From Myxococcales bacterium (GTDB lineage Bacteria; Myxococcota_A; Polyangia; Polyangiales; Houyiibacteriaceae), in the NCBI GenBank assembly GCA_029863605.1, contig JAOTVB010000008.1, positions 1 to 64,000 of the forward strand: a stretch of 64,000 bases of DNA, in the 5' to 3' direction. Of the stretch, positions 62,592-64,000 are shown piece by piece (the first letter of the stretch is position 1; each line of letters opens with the position of its first letter). The notes below the pieces were generated by a model, which had not been told where the DNA came from, made no database searches, and saw only the letters and a program-made list of their open reading frames with translations. Position numbers and translations under genes: made by a program.

Positions 62592-64000
62592 ATGGACGCC
62601 AAAGATGTTCTGGATCTAGCCAACAAGAACAACGTCGTCATGGTGGACCTCCGGTTCACCGACTGGCCGGGGATGTGGCAGCACTTCTCCGTTCCGATCT
62701 CGGAGCTTGACGAGAAGGCCCTGCAACAAGGCTTCGGTTTCGACGGATCATCGATCCGCGGATGGCAGTCGATCGAGGTGAGCGACATGCTAGTAGTTCC
62801 GGACGCGGACACCGCACTCATCGACCCGTTCTGTGAAGCGCCGACGCTCTCAATGATCTGCGACATCGTCGATCCACTTACGCGGGAGCGCTACAGCCGG
62901 GACCCTCGGTGGATAGCCACGAAGGCCGCCAATTACGTGAAGAGCTCGGGCGTTGGCGACACGATTTACTTCGGCCCGGAGGCGGAGTTTTTCATCTTCA
63001 ACTCCGCGCGCTTCGATACGCGGGAGAACTGTGGCTACTATTACGTCGATTCAGATGAGGCCAAGTGGAACTCGGGCGCCGAAACAAACATCGACGGAAG
63101 TCCGAACCTCGCTTACAAGCCACGATACAAGGAAGGCTACTTCCCGGTTCCGCCGAGCGACAGCCAGCAAGACATCCGGACAGAAATGGTCCTCGAAATG
63201 GAAAAGCTGGGAATTAGGGTCGAGGCGCAACACCACGAGGTAGCGACCGCCGGCCAAGCGGAGATCGACATGCGATTCGCGCCGATCGTGAAGATGGCGG
63301 ACCAGCTGATGCTCTATAAGTACGTCATCAAGAATGTGGCCCGTCGTCATGGCTTGACGGTCACCTTCATGCCTAAGCCGCTCTTCAACGACAATGGCTC
63401 CGGCATGCACTGTCATCAATCGATCTGGAAGGGAGAGAAACCGACCTTCGCGGGTGACGGCTATGCCGGCCTGTCAGATACCGCGCTCCATTACATCGGG
63501 GGCATCATCCAGCACTCCAAAGCCATCGCCGCCTTTACCAACCCGACGACCAACTCGTACCGACGGCTCGTTCCGGGCTTCGAGGCCCCCGTGTACGTCG
63601 CTTACTCAGCGCGAAATCGCTCCGCGGCGTGTCGCATCCCGACATACTCGGATGACCCGAGGGCAAAGCGAGTCGAAGTCCGTTTCCCCGATCCTTCGTG
63701 CAACCCCTACTTGGCCTTCACGGCAATGACGATGGCGGGCATCGACGGGATCGAGAACAAGATCGACCCGGGTGAGCCGCTCGAGAAGAACACCTACGCA
63801 TTGAGCGGTGCCGAGCAGTCCGAGCTCAAGGTCATGCCCGCCAGCCTCGGGGAAGCGCTCGACGCCTTGGAAGCCGACAAGGGCTTCTTGCTCAAGGGCG
63901 ACGTGATGACCGAAGATGCGGTGCAGACCTGGATCGACTACAAGCGCGAAAACGAGATCGCGCCGGTCGCATTGCGACCCCACCCACACGAATTCGAACT
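62592..64000 (+). CDS. glnA: Glutamine synthetase type I (3' end beyond window)
   Basis: GlnA makes glutamine from glutamate, ammonia and ATP. The 469 codons present cover nearly the whole type I protein. The signatures GFGFDGSS near the start, [21 protein letters not shown] and [17 protein letters not shown] are intact. The tyrosine that is adenylylated in proteobacteria seems to lie in [12 protein letters not shown] rather than the usual NLYDLPPEE. It starts [10 protein letters not shown] after an AAAGGAA site. No stop is reached before the window ends. Confidence 0.96.
   Translation, partial: MDAKDVLDLANKNNVVMVDLRFTDWPGMWQHFSVPISELDEKALQQGFGFDGSSIRGWQSIEVSDMLVVPDADTALIDPFCEAPTLSMICDIVDPLTRERYSRDPRWIATKAANYVKSSGVGDTIYFGPEAEFFIFNSARFDTRENCGYYYVDSDEAKWNSGAETNIDGSPNLAYKPRYKEGYFPVPPSDSQQDIRTEMVLEMEKLGIRVEAQHHEVATAGQAEIDMRFAPIVKMADQLMLYKYVIKNVARRHGLTVTFMPKPLFNDNGSGMHCHQSIWKGEKPTFAGDGYAGLSDTALHYIGGIIQHSKAIAAFTNPTTNSYRRLVPGFEAPVYVAYSARNRSAACRIPTYSDDPRAKRVEVRFPDPSCNPYLAFTAMTMAGIDGIENKIDPGEPLEKNTYALSGAEQSELKVMPASLGEALDALEADKGFLLKGDVMTEDAVQTWIDYKRENEIAPVALRPHPHEFE

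Overview
The window looks like ordinary chromosome from a high-GC, delta-proteobacterium-like organism, most probably Myxococcota (Polyangia-type). The reasons are an AgmX/GltJ-like protein (zinc ribbon, GYF, membrane span, TonB-like end), a bactofilin, PEGA-domain proteins including a Ser/Thr kinase, many lipoproteins with Gly-Gly-Thr repeat tails, two b-type ATP synthase subunits, and very tight gene packing. This placement is inference; no marker gene was compared with a database. I see no prophage, insertion sequence, CRISPR array or integron.

Layout. 1-720: 5' end of tuf behind a four-tRNA operon (Thr-TGT, Tyr, Gly, Thr-GGT), the classical tRNA-tufB order. 732-4895: two lipoproteins, a PilZ-like protein, plsY, a TetR regulator with a FadR-like operator over its own start codon, and an SDR enzyme. 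4916-7450: SLOG protein and etfBA, closed by a clear terminator. 7488-12712: zinc-ribbon protein, AgmX-like protein, pepA, a ComEA-like protein, a GNAT. 12733-19349: murA-hisG-miaE, then fsa-nadK-SdhC-like-ABC permease-TPR protein, plus a 51-residue membrane protein. 19417-22232: a tandem START-like protein and a lipoprotein/PEGA cluster. 22322-26618: era-der, rlmN, two hotdog proteins. 26666-30933: PIN protein, a reductase followed by LMW-PTP and fructosamine kinase (protein repair), SirB-like chelatase, second reductase.

31013-38881 is the most unusual part. A six-gene minus-strand run (small membrane protein, prmA, rsmE, GspE-N/HEAT protein, membrane-bound NtrC-like protein with a ruined ATPase, HAD protein) meets a convergent HEAT paralogue. 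38882-39456 holds a decayed homoserine dehydrogenase. 39457-45621: repeat-tailed lipoprotein, a two-gene osmoprotectant-type ABC importer with a binding protein-permease fusion, a sucrase/ferredoxin-like protein and a large membrane protein.

45663-54546 carries F1Fo ATP synthase genes split into two opposed blocks (atpF'-F-H-A-G leftward, atpDC rightward) separated by a START-like protein, an outer-membrane barrel and a bactofilin. 54543-62187: rnc, GNAT, rhomboid protease, DUF1415 protein, Nudix, MATE exporter, Ser/Thr kinase and a von Willebrand lipoprotein. glnA starts at 62592 and runs off the window.

Most start sites were set by stop/start overlaps (ATGA, GTGA, TGATG) with the upstream gene, which recur throughout.
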